Notes: generated from the letters alone by a model not told the origin. DNA of 64,000 bases from Arthrobacter sp. MMS18-M83 (GCF_026683955.1 NZ_CP113343.1:62001-126000); one strand, 5' to 3'. Positions 8,789-17,783 are shown, counted from the stretch's first letter. Numbers and translations are program-made.

Positions 8789-9771
8789 GCCTCTCCACCA
8801 ACCGCTCCGACATCATCCACCACCTGCCCCCGGACCATCTGGGGCGCAGCCTGCGCGCCGATGTTCGCGCCGGGCTCACCGCCTCGCCGAAAACACTGCC
8901 GCCCAAGTGGTTCTATGACAAGCTCGGCAGCGAACTGTTTGAGCGCATCACCGAACTGCCGGAATACTACCCGACACGGGCCGAACGCGAAGTGCTGGAG
9001 CTCTACTCGGCAGAGATGGCGGCCGCGAGCCCTGCAGAGACGCTGATCGAACTCGGGTCGGGGTCTTCCCGGAAGACCCCGCTGCTGCTCAACGCCCTGG
9101 CGAACGCCGGATCCCTCCGCCGTTACATTGCCGTGGATGTCAGCGACAGCGCACTGCTCGATGCCCGGAACGAATTGGCTCCTGCGTTTCCCGACCTTGA
9201 ACTGCAGGCCGTGGCCGCGGATTTCGAGACCCAGCTGCACCTGCTGCCCCGGGCCGGACGCCGCATGGTTGCGTTCCTGGGCGGCACCATCGGCAATTTT
9301 GAGCCGGAGGCCAGGGCCCGCTTCCTCTCCGACGTCCGCGGACTGCTCGGCGACGACGGCGGTTCCCTGCTGCTCGGCACGGATCTGGTGAAGTCGCCCC
9401 ACGTCCTGGTTCCCGCGTACGCCGACGCCGAAGGAGTCACAGCCGACTTCAACCGGAACGTCCTACGCGTGCTGAACACCGAACTCGGTGCCGATTTCGA
9501 CGTGATGGCGTTTGAACACGTGGCGGTGTGGATGCCTCAGGACGAGTGGATCGAGATGCGGCTGCGCGCCAGCAGACCAATGCTGGTCCGTCTGCCAGGG
9601 GTGGACATGGACGTCCACTTCCAGGAGGGGGAGGAACTGCGAACGGAGATTTCGGCCAAGTTCCGCCTGCGGGGCGTGGTCCAAGAGATGGAGGCAGCCG
9701 GGTTCACCGCCGTCGGTCAGTGGACCGACCGGCAGAACCGCTACGCCATGACCCTGGCCGAAGCCATCTAG
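8785..9771 (+). CDS. egtD: EgtD, histidine N-alpha-trimethyltransferase
   Basis: The 328-residue enzyme is a SAM-dependent methyltransferase that converts histidine to hercynine, the first committed step of ergothioneine synthesis. Family hallmarks are the N-terminal PPKWFYDKLGSELFERITELPEYYPTR block, the SAM loop ELGSGSSRKTP, the AVDVSD strand, and the FLGGTIGNF motif. The C-terminal region contains the MRLRAS segment that helps bind the imidazole. It is the last gene of the egtABCD unit and converges on egtE 22 bases away. Confidence 0.94.
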   Translation: MSLSTNRSDIIHHLPPDHLGRSLRADVRAGLTASPKTLPPKWFYDKLGSELFERITELPEYYPTRAEREVLELYSAEMAAASPAETLIELGSGSSRKTPLLLNALANAGSLRRYIAVDVSDSALLDARNELAPAFPDLELQAVAADFETQLHLLPRAGRRMVAFLGGTIGNFEPEARARFLSDVRGLLGDDGGSLLLGTDLVKSPHVLVPAYADAEGVTADFNRNVLRVLNTELGADFDVMAFEHVAVWMPQDEWIEMRLRASRPMLVRLPGVDMDVHFQEGEELRTEISAKFRLRGVVQEMEAAGFTAVGQWTDRQNRYAMTLAEAI

Positions 9772-9793
9772 GCTGGCCGGTGAACCGACACCG

Positions 9794-10990
9794 TCAGCTA
9801 CCCGCGAAGAGGTACCAAACGACACCGACCAGCCGCTGGATCTCGGCCTCGGTGTTGTAATAGTGCACCGAGGCCCGCACCACCATGTCCTCCCCCAGTC
9901 GTGTCCCGACAGGGAGGGAGCCGGCCTGGAAGAAAGCGGGCGCCACGGAGACATTGATCCGGTGCTCCGCCAGCCGGGCCCTGATGTTCCGGGCATCGCT
10001 TCCCTTCACCGAAAAGGTGACGATGCCGCACCGGGTGATCCCACGGTCGTGGACAATGACCCCGGGAACCGCCGCCAGTTCGGCCCGCAGCTGCTCCGCA
10101 AGCCCGACGACGCGCTCCTGCACGGCGTCCAGACCCAGGGCCAGGGCATAATCGGCCGCCCTCCCCAGTCCCAGCCGTCCGGCAGCACTGGTCTCCCAGC
10201 TTTCGAAACGCCGGGCATCACCGCGGACTTCAAAGCCCTCGGCGCCGGCCAGCACGGCGGAATGCCCGTCCAGCATCGCAGGCTCAAGCCTCTCCAGGAC
10301 CGCTGCGCGCACATAGAGGAACGCCGTGCCGCGCGGCCCACGCAGGAACTTCCGCCCCGTGCCCGCCAGCACATCACAGCCCAATGACTGCACATCCAAC
10401 GGCATCTGCCCCACCGACTGACACGCGTCGAGCACAAACATCACCCCGGCGGCGCGGCAGCGTCTGCCCACCTCAGAAGCCGGATTGACTAGACCGTTGG
10501 CCATGGGCACATGTGCCAGGGCAACCATGGCCACATTTCCGCGCTCAAGCTCGCGCTGCAGGTCTTCCACGTCCACCTGCCCGTAGGGATCGTCCTCAAG
10601 CACCACAATCTGCAGATCGTTGCGACGCGCAAGCTGCCGCAACGCAATGACATTGCCGGCATACTCGGAGCGCCCGATCAGCACCCTCGACCCGCGGACA
10701 AAGGGGAAACCGTAGACCGCCCCCGCCCAAGCGCGGCTGCCGCTCTCGGCCAGTGCGATCTCGTCCGTGCCCGCCCCGATCAGCCGAGCCACTGAGGAGT
10801 ACACACCCTCCAGCCGATTAGCAGCCTCCTCCGCCGCCTCATAGCCGCCGATCTCTTGCTCGCGGCGTAAATGACCCACCACGGTGTCCATCACAGGGCC
10901 GGGGGCCAATGAACTCCCCGCATTGTTCAAATGGGTCACTCGCAGAACGCCGCGGGTCTGCCCGCGCACCGCGTCGACATCTATAGACAT
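9794..10990 (-). CDS. egtE: EgtE-type PLP-dependent C-S lyase
   Basis: This 398-residue class V aminotransferase-fold protein is the likely EgtE, which cleaves hercynylcysteine sulfoxide to ergothioneine. Motifs are LNNAGSSLAP at the start, the cofactor-binding FVLDACQSVGQMPLDVQ segment and the PLP lysine in GTGRKFLRGPRG. The ATG at 10990 (MSIDVDAV) is preferred over one 9 bases earlier because the purine-rich GAGGCAGGA then lies at a normal distance. It is convergent to egtABCD rather than part of it, so it needs its own promoter, which must lie in the gap shared with the divergent DUF427 gene. EgtE sequences are variable; the position beside egtD is the main evidence for substrate. Confidence 0.8.
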   Translation of the reverse strand: MSIDVDAVRGQTRGVLRVTHLNNAGSSLAPGPVMDTVVGHLRREQEIGGYEAAEEAANRLEGVYSSVARLIGAGTDEIALAESGSRAWAGAVYGFPFVRGSRVLIGRSEYAGNVIALRQLARRNDLQIVVLEDDPYGQVDVEDLQRELERGNVAMVALAHVPMANGLVNPASEVGRRCRAAGVMFVLDACQSVGQMPLDVQSLGCDVLAGTGRKFLRGPRGTAFLYVRAAVLERLEPAMLDGHSAVLAGAEGFEVRGDARRFESWETSAAGRLGLGRAADYALALGLDAVQERVVGLAEQLRAELAAVPGVIVHDRGITRCGIVTFSVKGSDARNIRARLAEHRINVSVAPAFFQAGSLPVGTRLGEDMVVRASVHYYNTEAEIQRLVGVVWYLFAGS

Positions 10991-11167
10991 AAACCACATC
11001 CTGCCTCACTAGTGCTAGGAAACCGGAACCCAGGTCACACGCCGGGGATCGGTCGCGTTCGCGCCGCGCCCGGAGTTTTGGGGCGCACCGAATGGCCCCC
11101 GGCCAACCATCTACCATCAGTTCACGAAGGCATTGACGCCGAACGGGCCCGCGCCCACGCTTGGAGC

Positions 11168-12019
11168 ATGGCCACGAAACTATCCGGAGTGATCCTCGGG
11201 ACCTTCCCGCAACTGCGCTACGAACCCACGGCCAAACGGATCCGCGCGAGCCTGGGCGGGAACAGCGTCGTCGACACCCTGCACGCCTGGCTGGTCTGGG
11301 AGCCAAAGCGCATTACACCGGTTTTTGCCGTGCCGGAGGCAGAACTGCTGGCGGAGCTGACACCGCCGGGCGGCCCTCCGGCCGACGTCCCGGAGCTCGC
11401 CGTCAGGCTCTCCGCAGGCTCACCTCCGTCTCTGGATCCGCGCACGGGGTTCGGCCGGCACACCACCCCCGGCGAACAGCTCGACGTTGTGACAGGGACG
11501 ACGACGGCGCCCGGGGCCGCGTTCCGACCGGACGACCCCGACCTGGCCGGGTATGTCGTGCTCGATTACGCCGCCTTTCAATGGCGGGAAGACGACGAGG
11601 AGATCATCGGCCACCCCCGCGACCCGTTCCACCGCGTCGACATCCGGGCGTCATCCTTGGCCTTGGAGGTTTCCCTCAACGGGGTCACGCTCGCCAGCAC
11701 GAACGGTGCGCAACTCCTGTACGAGACGCTGCTCCCCGTCCGCTACTACATCCCGCCCGAGGACGTGCGGCTGGACCTCATGGAAGGGAGCCCCAAAAGG
11801 ACCGTATGCCCGTACAAGGGGGAAGCTCGCTACTGGACCTACCCCGGCACCGAAGACGGCAGGAATGTCGCCTGGAGCTACGACATGCGTTTCCGCGACG
11901 CCGCACAGATCCACGGCCTGGTGAGCTTCTTCAATGAAAGGGTGGACCTGACAGTCGACGGCATCCTGCAACCCCGGCCGGTGACGCCCTGGTCCCGGCC
12001 GCAGGACCACCGGGAGTGA
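11168..12019 (+). CDS. DUF427 domain protein
   Basis: The product is 283 residues, with two DUF427 units in tandem: the N-terminal half (VVDTLHAWLVWEPKRITPVFAVPEAEL) and the C-terminal half (ALEVSLNGVTLASTNGAQLLYE, LPVRYYIPPEDVRLDLM, TVCPYKGEARYWTY). The start ATG at 11168 (MATKLSG) fits the domain border; the longer frame adds an unconserved stretch. The conserved CPYKG and Trp/Tyr residues are typical of this beta-sandwich family, whose biochemical function is not established. It is divergent from egtE. Confidence 0.8.
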   Translation: MATKLSGVILGTFPQLRYEPTAKRIRASLGGNSVVDTLHAWLVWEPKRITPVFAVPEAELLAELTPPGGPPADVPELAVRLSAGSPPSLDPRTGFGRHTTPGEQLDVVTGTTTAPGAAFRPDDPDLAGYVVLDYAAFQWREDDEEIIGHPRDPFHRVDIRASSLALEVSLNGVTLASTNGAQLLYETLLPVRYYIPPEDVRLDLMEGSPKRTVCPYKGEARYWTYPGTEDGRNVAWSYDMRFRDAAQIHGLVSFFNERVDLTVDGILQPRPVTPWSRPQDHRE

Positions 12020-12463
12020 TTAAGCCCCGGCGGGACCTTCTGGATCCAATTCCGAGGGCGGTCAGTAGGACGAGCACGATGGTGGTAACCGCGAACAGGC
12101 CGTGTACGTAGACGAGTGGGATTGGAAGATGAGCTTCCGGGGTTGCCTCATTGCGGCTGCGCCTCCAGCGCAGGACCATCACATCCCCGAGGATTGCGAC
12201 GAGGATCAAGAGTCCGAAGGCGGTCCAGGTCAGGATGTCGCTGTCGATGATGATGTAGACGATCCACAGGATCAAGCCAGCGGCGGCGAGCAGGAAGTGG
12301 CTGAAGATCAGCGGCGGTACAAGTCGAGTCGGGATGGCGGCGTCACTTTGCGCTGCGCGCAGCCCTCCGCTGCGTAGCCACAGGCCGAGCATGGTGAACC
12401 CAAGCCCAGCGGTAACAATCCAGGTGACGAGCGCGGCGATGCCCGTTGAATTAGTCCTTCGCT
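12020..12463 (-). pseudogene. Decayed four-helix membrane protein gene
   Basis: The minus frame encodes about four transmembrane helices (TGIAALVTWIVTAGLGF..., PLIFSHFLLAAAGLILWIVYII, ILTWTAFGLLILVAILGDVMVL, YVHGLFAVTTIVLVLLTAL). No in-frame start codon sits where the protein should begin. Bases at 12448-12454 read AGGACTAATTC on the minus strand; a change of two bases would restore an overlapping stop/start (AGGATGAATTC) with the preceding DUF2231 gene. The C-terminus runs into unrelated sequence. Together with the frame break in its partner, this points to an inactivated membrane-protein pair. Limits are approximate and function is unknown. Confidence 0.5.
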
Positions 12464-12795
12464 GTGGAGGTCCGGTCGAAGCCGGCGGCCTGCGTCTCGT
12501 CGTTGGCAACCCGGACGCCGTACTGGAAGGCGAGTTTGCCGCCGAGGTACCCCGAGACGCCAAGCGCGGCGACACTGAGGGCCGAGAAGACAATCAGTCC
12601 GGCCTGCACGGGTCCGTGCTGACCAAGTCTGAGGAGAAAGTTGACTAGGAAGGCGATGGTGATGGAGAGGTTCAAGCCCATGTGGACCAAGGCGGTGCGG
12701 AACCCGGGTTCCGGTGGGGATGGCGAACAGGTCCAGGAAACCGATCAGGGCTGCAGCTGCTGCGCCCAGCACACCGATGGCGATGAGCCACCGTG
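12451..12795 (-). pseudogene. DUF2231 membrane protein, truncated and frameshifted
   Basis: Two minus frames together give a DUF2231-type protein. The first part reads SRWLIAIGVLGAAAAALIGFLDLFAIPTGTR; after a one-base break near 12700 the other frame continues TALVHMGLNLSITIAFLVNFLLR and then GVSGYLGGKLAFQYGVRVA. DUF2231 proteins are small inner-membrane proteins of unknown function. The N-terminal end is lost where the sequence abuts the IS110 transposase coding region near 12795. The deletion or insertion junction and the frameshift are independent signs of inactivation. Confidence 0.6.
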
Positions 12796-12796
12796 A

Positions 12797-14058
12797 ACCT
12801 GTCGCCAGTGCGGCTCCATCGTCATCGCCGGGATCGATACCCACGCCGATACCCACCACGTCGCCGTCATCACCGAAACCGGCCTCCACCTGGCCGACAG
12901 GGAATTCCCCGCTACGGGATCCGGCCACCAAGGGATCATCGACTTCATGACCGGCTTCGGCCCGGTCCTCGCCATAGGCGTGGAAGGGACCGGCAGTTAC
13001 GGCGCCGAACTCTCACGCGTACTTAGCCACGAGGGCATGCACGTCGTGGAGGTCATGCGCCCCAACCGGCAGGCCCGCCGGCTGCAGGGAAAATCCGATC
13101 CGCTCGATGCCTACCAGGCCGCCGAATCGGTGCTGGCCGGCCACGCCACTGCCACCCCGAAATCCCGCGACGGTGCGGTGGAATCCCTGCGGGTGCTGCG
13201 CGCGGAGCGCTCCACCGCAATGCGCGCACGCATCGCCGTGATGGCCCAGGTCAAGGCGATCCTGGTAACAGCACCGGAGACCCTCCGCGCCAAGTACCGG
13301 GCCATGACGAGTCCGGCTTTGATGGCCGCACTGGAGAAAACACGGCCCTCCGGAGCACCGTCCGAGCCGCTGACCAGCACCGCGACCGTGCTGAAACGAC
13401 TCGCCGTCCGCTACCGGCACCTGCACCACGAGCTGGCACTGATCGATGCCGAACTTGACGCCATCCTCGCCCTCCACGCCCCGATGCTGCGCGATCTTCA
13501 AGGCGTGGGCACCGACGTCGCCAGCCAGCTCCTGGTCACCGTGGGCGACAACCCCGAACGCGTCACCTCCGAGCGAAGTTCGCGGCCCTGGTCGGCGTCG
13601 CCCCCGTTCCCGCCTCATCGGGAAAGACAACCCGGCACCGGCTCAGCCGAGCCGGGGACCGGCAGGCCAACAAGGCCATCCACCCCGTGGTCCTCGTGCG
13701 GATGCGCTACGACAGCAAGACCCGCAGCTATGTGGCCAGGAGACGACAGGAAGGAAAAAGCACGAAGGAAATCATGCGCTGCCTCAAACGCTACGTCGCC
13801 CGGGAAATCTACGAACAGCTCCTTCACCCGCAACCCGCCCCGGACGCCGGACCACTGCGGACGATGCGGACAGCCAAGCACCTGACCCTTCAGCAAGCAG
13901 CCGACGCCCTGCACGTCTGGCCGACCACGCTATCCCGCCTCGAACGCGGACTCAGCCACGACAACGACTTCCACCACCGCTACGAAACCTGGCTCAACGC
14001 GCAATCCCCTCAAACCGTACAGACTCCACATCACGGGCAGGCCCGAGGAATGGCATAG
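12797..14058 (+). pseudogene. IS110 transposase gene, no start codon and one frameshift
   Basis: The reading begins right after an in-frame TGA (12794-12796) with no usable start and quickly enters the DEDD/RuvC-like N-terminal motif (IVIAGIDTHADTHHVAVIT), then GVEGTGSYG and PNRQARR. Homology continues to VGDNPERV near 13565, where the frame shifts by one base into FAALVGVAPVPASSGKTTRHRLSRAGD and VRMRYDSKTRSYVARR, the Tnp20/IS116-type catalytic half. A helix-turn-helix tail (LTLQQAADALHVWPTTLSRLERG) follows, as in some actinobacterial IS110 enzymes. With the start and frame lost, it should be inactive. Confidence 0.75.
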
Positions 14059-14250
14059 CACAGTGCGCCATGGAAAGGGCCTCGGCCGGGCCCGCGCCCC
14101 TGCCTTCCCGACCGGGGGCCGCGGAGGCTCCGGGGGTCAAGGGCGGCCGCAGGCCGTCGCGCCAGCGATCGCAAGACCCTTGAGGCCGGAGAGGCCGGCC
14201 CCCGGTAACCTGCCCGGCGCCGGGCTCAACGACCATTGACAACAATAGGA
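12797..14250 (+). mobile_element. IS110-family insertion sequence remnant
   Basis: The element comprises a broken IS110 transposase gene (12797-14058) and about 190 bases of GC-rich 3' flank that includes the AT-rich motif TTGACAACAATAGGAGCATC (about 14236-14255), which resembles right ends of actinobacterial IS110 members. The 5' flank, where IS110-group elements carry their left end and the structured non-coding guide ('bridge') RNA, is missing: DUF2231 coding sequence starts immediately upstream of the transposase. IS110 elements have no terminal inverted repeats, so the exact ends cannot be fixed from this window. Confidence 0.65.
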
Positions 14251-14336
14251 GCATCAGTGTGCACACGCCGCTTTTTTCACGGAGACGAATGTCCGCTATG
14301 GCAACTGCGGCCTGTCCGACCAACCGGACAACCGTC

Positions 14337-14780
14337 TCAATCGTCCTGTCCTCCCCCTTGCGACATCCAGTAATCGTTGATCGCCTGAACGGCCTGCTCT
14401 TTCGTCATCCGGGCAACATCTCGTTCATTCAGTCCAACGGTGTGGGTGAGTTGCCAGACCAGCGCCAGGGGAATAGCCAAAGCGGGAGGGGATGCCATTC
14501 CGCGGGCAGGCAAGGCACCGTCATCGACGCATGCCCAAAACTCATCCTCACTGACCTCGAGCTGGTCTTGGAGAATATGGTTCCAGATCGAACTCGAATA
14601 CGTGGTGCGATCCACCGGGCGGGAAATCCTGGTCCGCAAGATCCGTCCATCTTGCAGACTCAACCGGTAGGTCGCGTGATGGCGCACTGGTTTCCCGCGG
14701 GCATTCGTCACCAACTCCCAGCGCTCGGTTAGACAGAACTTCTCATGGTCGTCCCGTCCGCCCACGCGTCGGACGCTCAT
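14337..14780 (-). CDS. Partner protein of a Phd-like two-gene module (putative translational repressor type)
   Basis: The product is 147 residues. The ATG at 14780 overlaps the stop of the upstream gene by 4 bases (ATGA), and the protein starts MSVRRVGGRDDHEKFCLTERW. The sequence KPVRHHATYRLSLQDGRILRTRISRPVDRTTYSSSIWNHILQDQLEV suggests a small beta-rich domain followed by helices. Actinobacterial homologues are often labelled 'cytotoxic translational repressor of toxin-antitoxin stability system', but I know of no direct proof. Coupling to a Phd-like gene supports a toxin-antitoxin-type module in which this is the effector. Confidence 0.6.
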   Translation of the reverse strand: MSVRRVGGRDDHEKFCLTERWELVTNARGKPVRHHATYRLSLQDGRILRTRISRPVDRTTYSSSIWNHILQDQLEVSEDEFWACVDDGALPARGMASPPALAIPLALVWQLTHTVGLNERDVARMTKEQAVQAINDYWMSQGGGQDD

Positions 14781-15217
14781 GCCACCGAGCCGGTGAGCCA
14801 AGCGGTCAATTGCTGATCGGTGCACAGATCAATGAGCTGAACCAAGGCCCAGTTCTCGCGGTGATTGGGCGCCGCGTGCAAATGATCCTCCCAATCCTCC
14901 GCGTAGTCCCGCAAAGCATCGACGAAGTCCGCCAAGGCTTCACCCAGTTCCGTGGCCTCAGCGGCAAAAGGCTGCCCCGGCATGAAGACAGCCCATGCTC
15001 CGTCCTCGTTCACGACCTGGACATTGGCGACGACCGTCAATTCCAGATAACGGCGCAAGCTCTCTCCATTGACGACGGCGGCCGTGGCCCGGTCGGGCCG
15101 CCGTATCGTGGACAGCCCTCCCCGCTCGCTGGCATCGAGGATCGTCTTCAACGAATCCCGTGCTTGGGTAAACCCGTAGACGTGTCCACCGACTGTCTCA
15201 TGTGTGGGGGTGCTCAT
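14777..15217 (-). CDS. Phd/YefM-like antitoxin-type protein
   Basis: The product is 146 residues. The N-terminal 55 residues (YGFTQARDSLKTILDASERGGLSTIRRPDRATAAVVNGESLRRYL) fit the Phd/YefM DNA-binding antitoxin fold. The C-terminal part is Trp/Asp/Glu-rich and probably binds the partner. The ATG at 15217 has no Shine-Dalgarno sequence. A -10-like box ends only six bases before it, so the mRNA may be leaderless. The second gene overlaps by 4 bases. The repeats upstream would fit autorepression by the Phd-like domain. Confidence 0.65.
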   Translation of the reverse strand: MSTPTHETVGGHVYGFTQARDSLKTILDASERGGLSTIRRPDRATAAVVNGESLRRYLELTVVANVQVVNEDGAWAVFMPGQPFAAEATELGEALADFVDALRDYAEDWEDHLHAAPNHRENWALVQLIDLCTDQQLTAWLTGSVA

Positions 15218-15223
15218 ATATCA

Positions 15224-15268
15224 ATCATCCGCACGTACATCAGGTACGTCAAGTACGTCTACATCGCT
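15224..15268 (-). promoter_or_regulatory. Promoter and GTAC-repeat operator of the Phd-like module
   Basis: On the minus strand, TTGACG (15252-15247) is followed by exactly 17 bases and GATGAT (15229-15224), close to the start codon at 15217. Three imperfect repeats centred on GTAC (forms ACGTAC, ACGTAC and ATGTAC) overlap the -35 and spacer. This is a layout expected for an autorepressed toxin-antitoxin promoter. Confidence 0.45.
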
Positions 15269-15353
15269 TCCGTTCCGTGGTCGTCACGGGGACCATTGGG
15301 TGGCTGATGCCGTCGCAAAATCACCGAAGACTGTTCCTGCGGGGATGACGACG

Positions 15354-17783
15354 TCACGCGCTTGGCAGTTTCCGCGGATCAGGGAACCCGAGCGAGACGT
15401 ACCCCGGCGCCCGCTTGTTCAGGGAAGCTGCCAGGACCGGAGTGGACTCATCATGGTAGTCGTGAACGGTCGCCACCGTTTTCCCTGGGTATGGTCGGAT
15501 GATTCGGCCGGCGTATTGGACCAACCTGCCCTTGAAGGAAATGGGCGCCGCAAGGAACAAGGTGTCCAGCTTCGGACAATCAAAGCCTTCGCCAATGTAG
15601 GAGCCGGTTCCCAACACCAGCAGCGGCTCTGAGTCATCGGAGTTGGAAAGACGCTCGACGGCGGCTTGTCGTTCCTTCGCCTTCATTGCCCCAGTGAAGA
15701 CCACCGGCTTCAGACCATCCGCCTCGAACCGGGACCTGAAGGAATCAAGATGGGTTTTCCAGGTCGTCAGCAAAAGAATTCGCGAGTTCTGTTCGTAAGC
15801 CGCCAAAACGTCGTCGTAGATTTGCTGCAGGCGATCCTCGTTGGCGATCAAGTCCTTGTAAATGGCGGAAATCCCGCCAGGCTCGCTGGGCTCCGCGACG
15901 CCGTCGTAATTGTAGGACGTCCGGTGCAGCTTCAAAGCCAGCGACGGCTCGGCAACCTCCCGCGGGTGGCGGGGCAGCTGCTGCGGAGCAGGGGGCGAAA
16001 TGGTGTGCGTGATCTTGCCGAGCTGGTGGTAGATCAGCGAGTCCAGTTTGTCCCGCCGGTACGGTGTAGCCGTCAACCCCAACCAGTACCGTGCCGGGAT
16101 CTGGTTCATGACGTGGCTGAATGCCACGGCCGGGACATGGTGGCACTCATCCACGATGACAAAACCGTACCCGGCGGTCAGCTCGGCGACGTTGTCGCGC
16201 CGCGCGAGCGTGGGCAAGAGCGCGACGTCGATGCGTCCGGTTGTCTTTGCACGCCCTCCACCTATTTGGCCGCACTTTTCATCCATGAACTCGCCTATGC
16301 GGCTACGCCATTGGTCAGCCAGGGCCTTGCGGTCAACCAGGATCAGCGTGGATACGCCACGACGCGCCATGGCGGCACAGGCGATGACTGTCTTACCGGT
16401 CCCGGGCGGAGCCACCAAAATGCCTTGCTCAGTGGAAGTAGCGGTATCCATTGCGCCTTGTTGCTCCCCACGGAGTAGCGCTGTGAACTCGAAACTTTGA
16501 GCGGTGCCGGATGCGCGCTGATCATCAATGCGCAGTGTGCTGCCACTCGACTCGACCAGTTGATGCAAGAGGGATAACAACCCGCGAGGCAAAATAAGGT
16601 CCCCCTCAAGGGTTTCGTCATAGTTGCGTAGAAAACGCGGGATGTCCCAGGTCGACCGGCGCTGGCGTTGACGATCGTAAAACTCGGGGTTAGGCATTGA
16701 CGCGGCATGTTTGACTGCCGAAATCATGGCTGGCCCCAGATCCGTTGCTTTGATGGTTATACGTGAAGCGAAGGTAGCGCGAATGATGAGCGCCGGGCGA
16801 GGAACGATCTTGGACGACTGGGGCAGTTCGAGCCGGCGAACCTCTTGTCCCAACTTCACGGCAGGCAGCCTGCGGATGTGGGTGTTGACTTCCCCGTCCG
16901 AGAGCCGGTCGAGGCTGGACAGGTACGCCCATTGGTCCTCATACGGTTCGAGAGTAGTGGTGTCGAGGAACAACGTAGTGCCGTGCTGGCGGCGCTTGCC
17001 GTTCAGCGGCGCAGCAATCAGATTGCCCATGCCCTTGCCCGAATGCACGTCTTGGGACGGAAAAAGCCTGTCATAACTCGCCAAGCTCATGCTGCCGCGC
17101 AATCCCATTGCCTCGTGAATCAGCCCGGTGCCGAGCTGTCGCGCGGCCGAGCCCGGTACGGCCGCGCTGAAAAAGATCCACGCATGAGCTCCACGTCCAG
17201 ATTGGGAGACTTCAAGCGCAGCCGGGATCCCGCGAAAGCGCGCAGCCTTGACGTACGCCAACGCATCCAACATTGCCGCACCGCCGTCGAAATCCGCCGC
17301 TACCCACCAGCATGTTTCCTGCTCAGTCAAGGGATACAGGCCAATGTGCTGCCGCCCGCGCAGATGTTCAGCCACAACGGTCGGCGTAAGCGGCAAGAAA
17401 CGAGCATCAGCCATGTTCGTGCCCTTGCGCCAACCACCAGCGACGGCTGGTATCCAGCCGGATCGACCGTCCCGTGAATTCTCCCATCGGAGTGCATAGA
17501 CATCGCTGCGTGCCCGGAACAAGTCCTGGAACAGACAGACTTTTGCCTCCGGAGACGACTCCATGGTCACGAGGCCACGGCTCACAACTGCAGGAATGGC
17601 CGGCTGGTCCTGGCGGGGAGCTCTTGATTCCGGCTCGGTGAGTACCAGCAGTTTCCGCAGCCTGGCATTCTCGAGGCGCAGTTCCTCAAGTTCGCGGGTC
17701 ATGGCGTTGCCTGCCACATCGGTAAACCAGGGCAGCGCACTTTGCCCGACGACATCCGGCGTGTCTTCATTCACAATTTCCAT
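15354..17783 (-). CDS. TOTE-type primase-helicase (AEP domain plus SF2 DEAD/DEAH helicase)
   Basis: The product is 809 residues. Residues 28-48 form a short coiled coil (RELEELRLENARLRKLL). Residues about 85-290 are an archaeo-eukaryotic primase domain of the TOTE conflict-system type, with the metal-binding pair in VAADFDGG (D164, D166), an SxH-like segment SGRGAH (H200) and RLFPSQD. Residues about 440-800 are a superfamily 2 helicase: Walker A APPGTGKT (461-465), DECHH (545-549), LTATPYRRD, and the arginine-finger motif VQYAGRIIRPY. Such fusions are associated with mobile elements and proposed anti-invader systems; the reaction in cells is not established. An alternative start at 17702 lies just before the coiled coil. 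Neighbouring toxin-antitoxin modules and a tRNA fragment support an accessory island. Confidence 0.8.
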   Translation of the reverse strand: MEIVNEDTPDVVGQSALPWFTDVAGNAMTRELEELRLENARLRKLLVLTEPESRAPRQDQPAIPAVVSRGLVTMESSPEAKVCLFQDLFRARSDVYALRWENSRDGRSGWIPAVAGGWRKGTNMADARFLPLTPTVVAEHLRGRQHIGLYPLTEQETCWWVAADFDGGAAMLDALAYVKAARFRGIPAALEVSQSGRGAHAWIFFSAAVPGSAARQLGTGLIHEAMGLRGSMSLASYDRLFPSQDVHSGKGMGNLIAAPLNGKRRQHGTTLFLDTTTLEPYEDQWAYLSSLDRLSDGEVNTHIRRLPAVKLGQEVRRLELPQSSKIVPRPALIIRATFASRITIKATDLGPAMISAVKHAASMPNPEFYDRQRQRRSTWDIPRFLRNYDETLEGDLILPRGLLSLLHQLVESSGSTLRIDDQRASGTAQSFEFTALLRGEQQGAMDTATSTEQGILVAPPGTGKTVIACAAMARRGVSTLILVDRKALADQWRSRIGEFMDEKCGQIGGGRAKTTGRIDVALLPTLARRDNVAELTAGYGFVIVDECHHVPAVAFSHVMNQIPARYWLGLTATPYRRDKLDSLIYHQLGKITHTISPPAPQQLPRHPREVAEPSLALKLHRTSYNYDGVAEPSEPGGISAIYKDLIANEDRLQQIYDDVLAAYEQNSRILLLTTWKTHLDSFRSRFEADGLKPVVFTGAMKAKERQAAVERLSNSDDSEPLLVLGTGSYIGEGFDCPKLDTLFLAAPISFKGRLVQYAGRIIRPYPGKTVATVHDYHDESTPVLAASLNKRAPGYVSLGFPDPRKLPSA

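Noticed and set aside
8200..9402. 400-codon minus-strand frame
   Set aside because: It is antisense to egtC and egtD, both firmly identified; no motif in the minus product.
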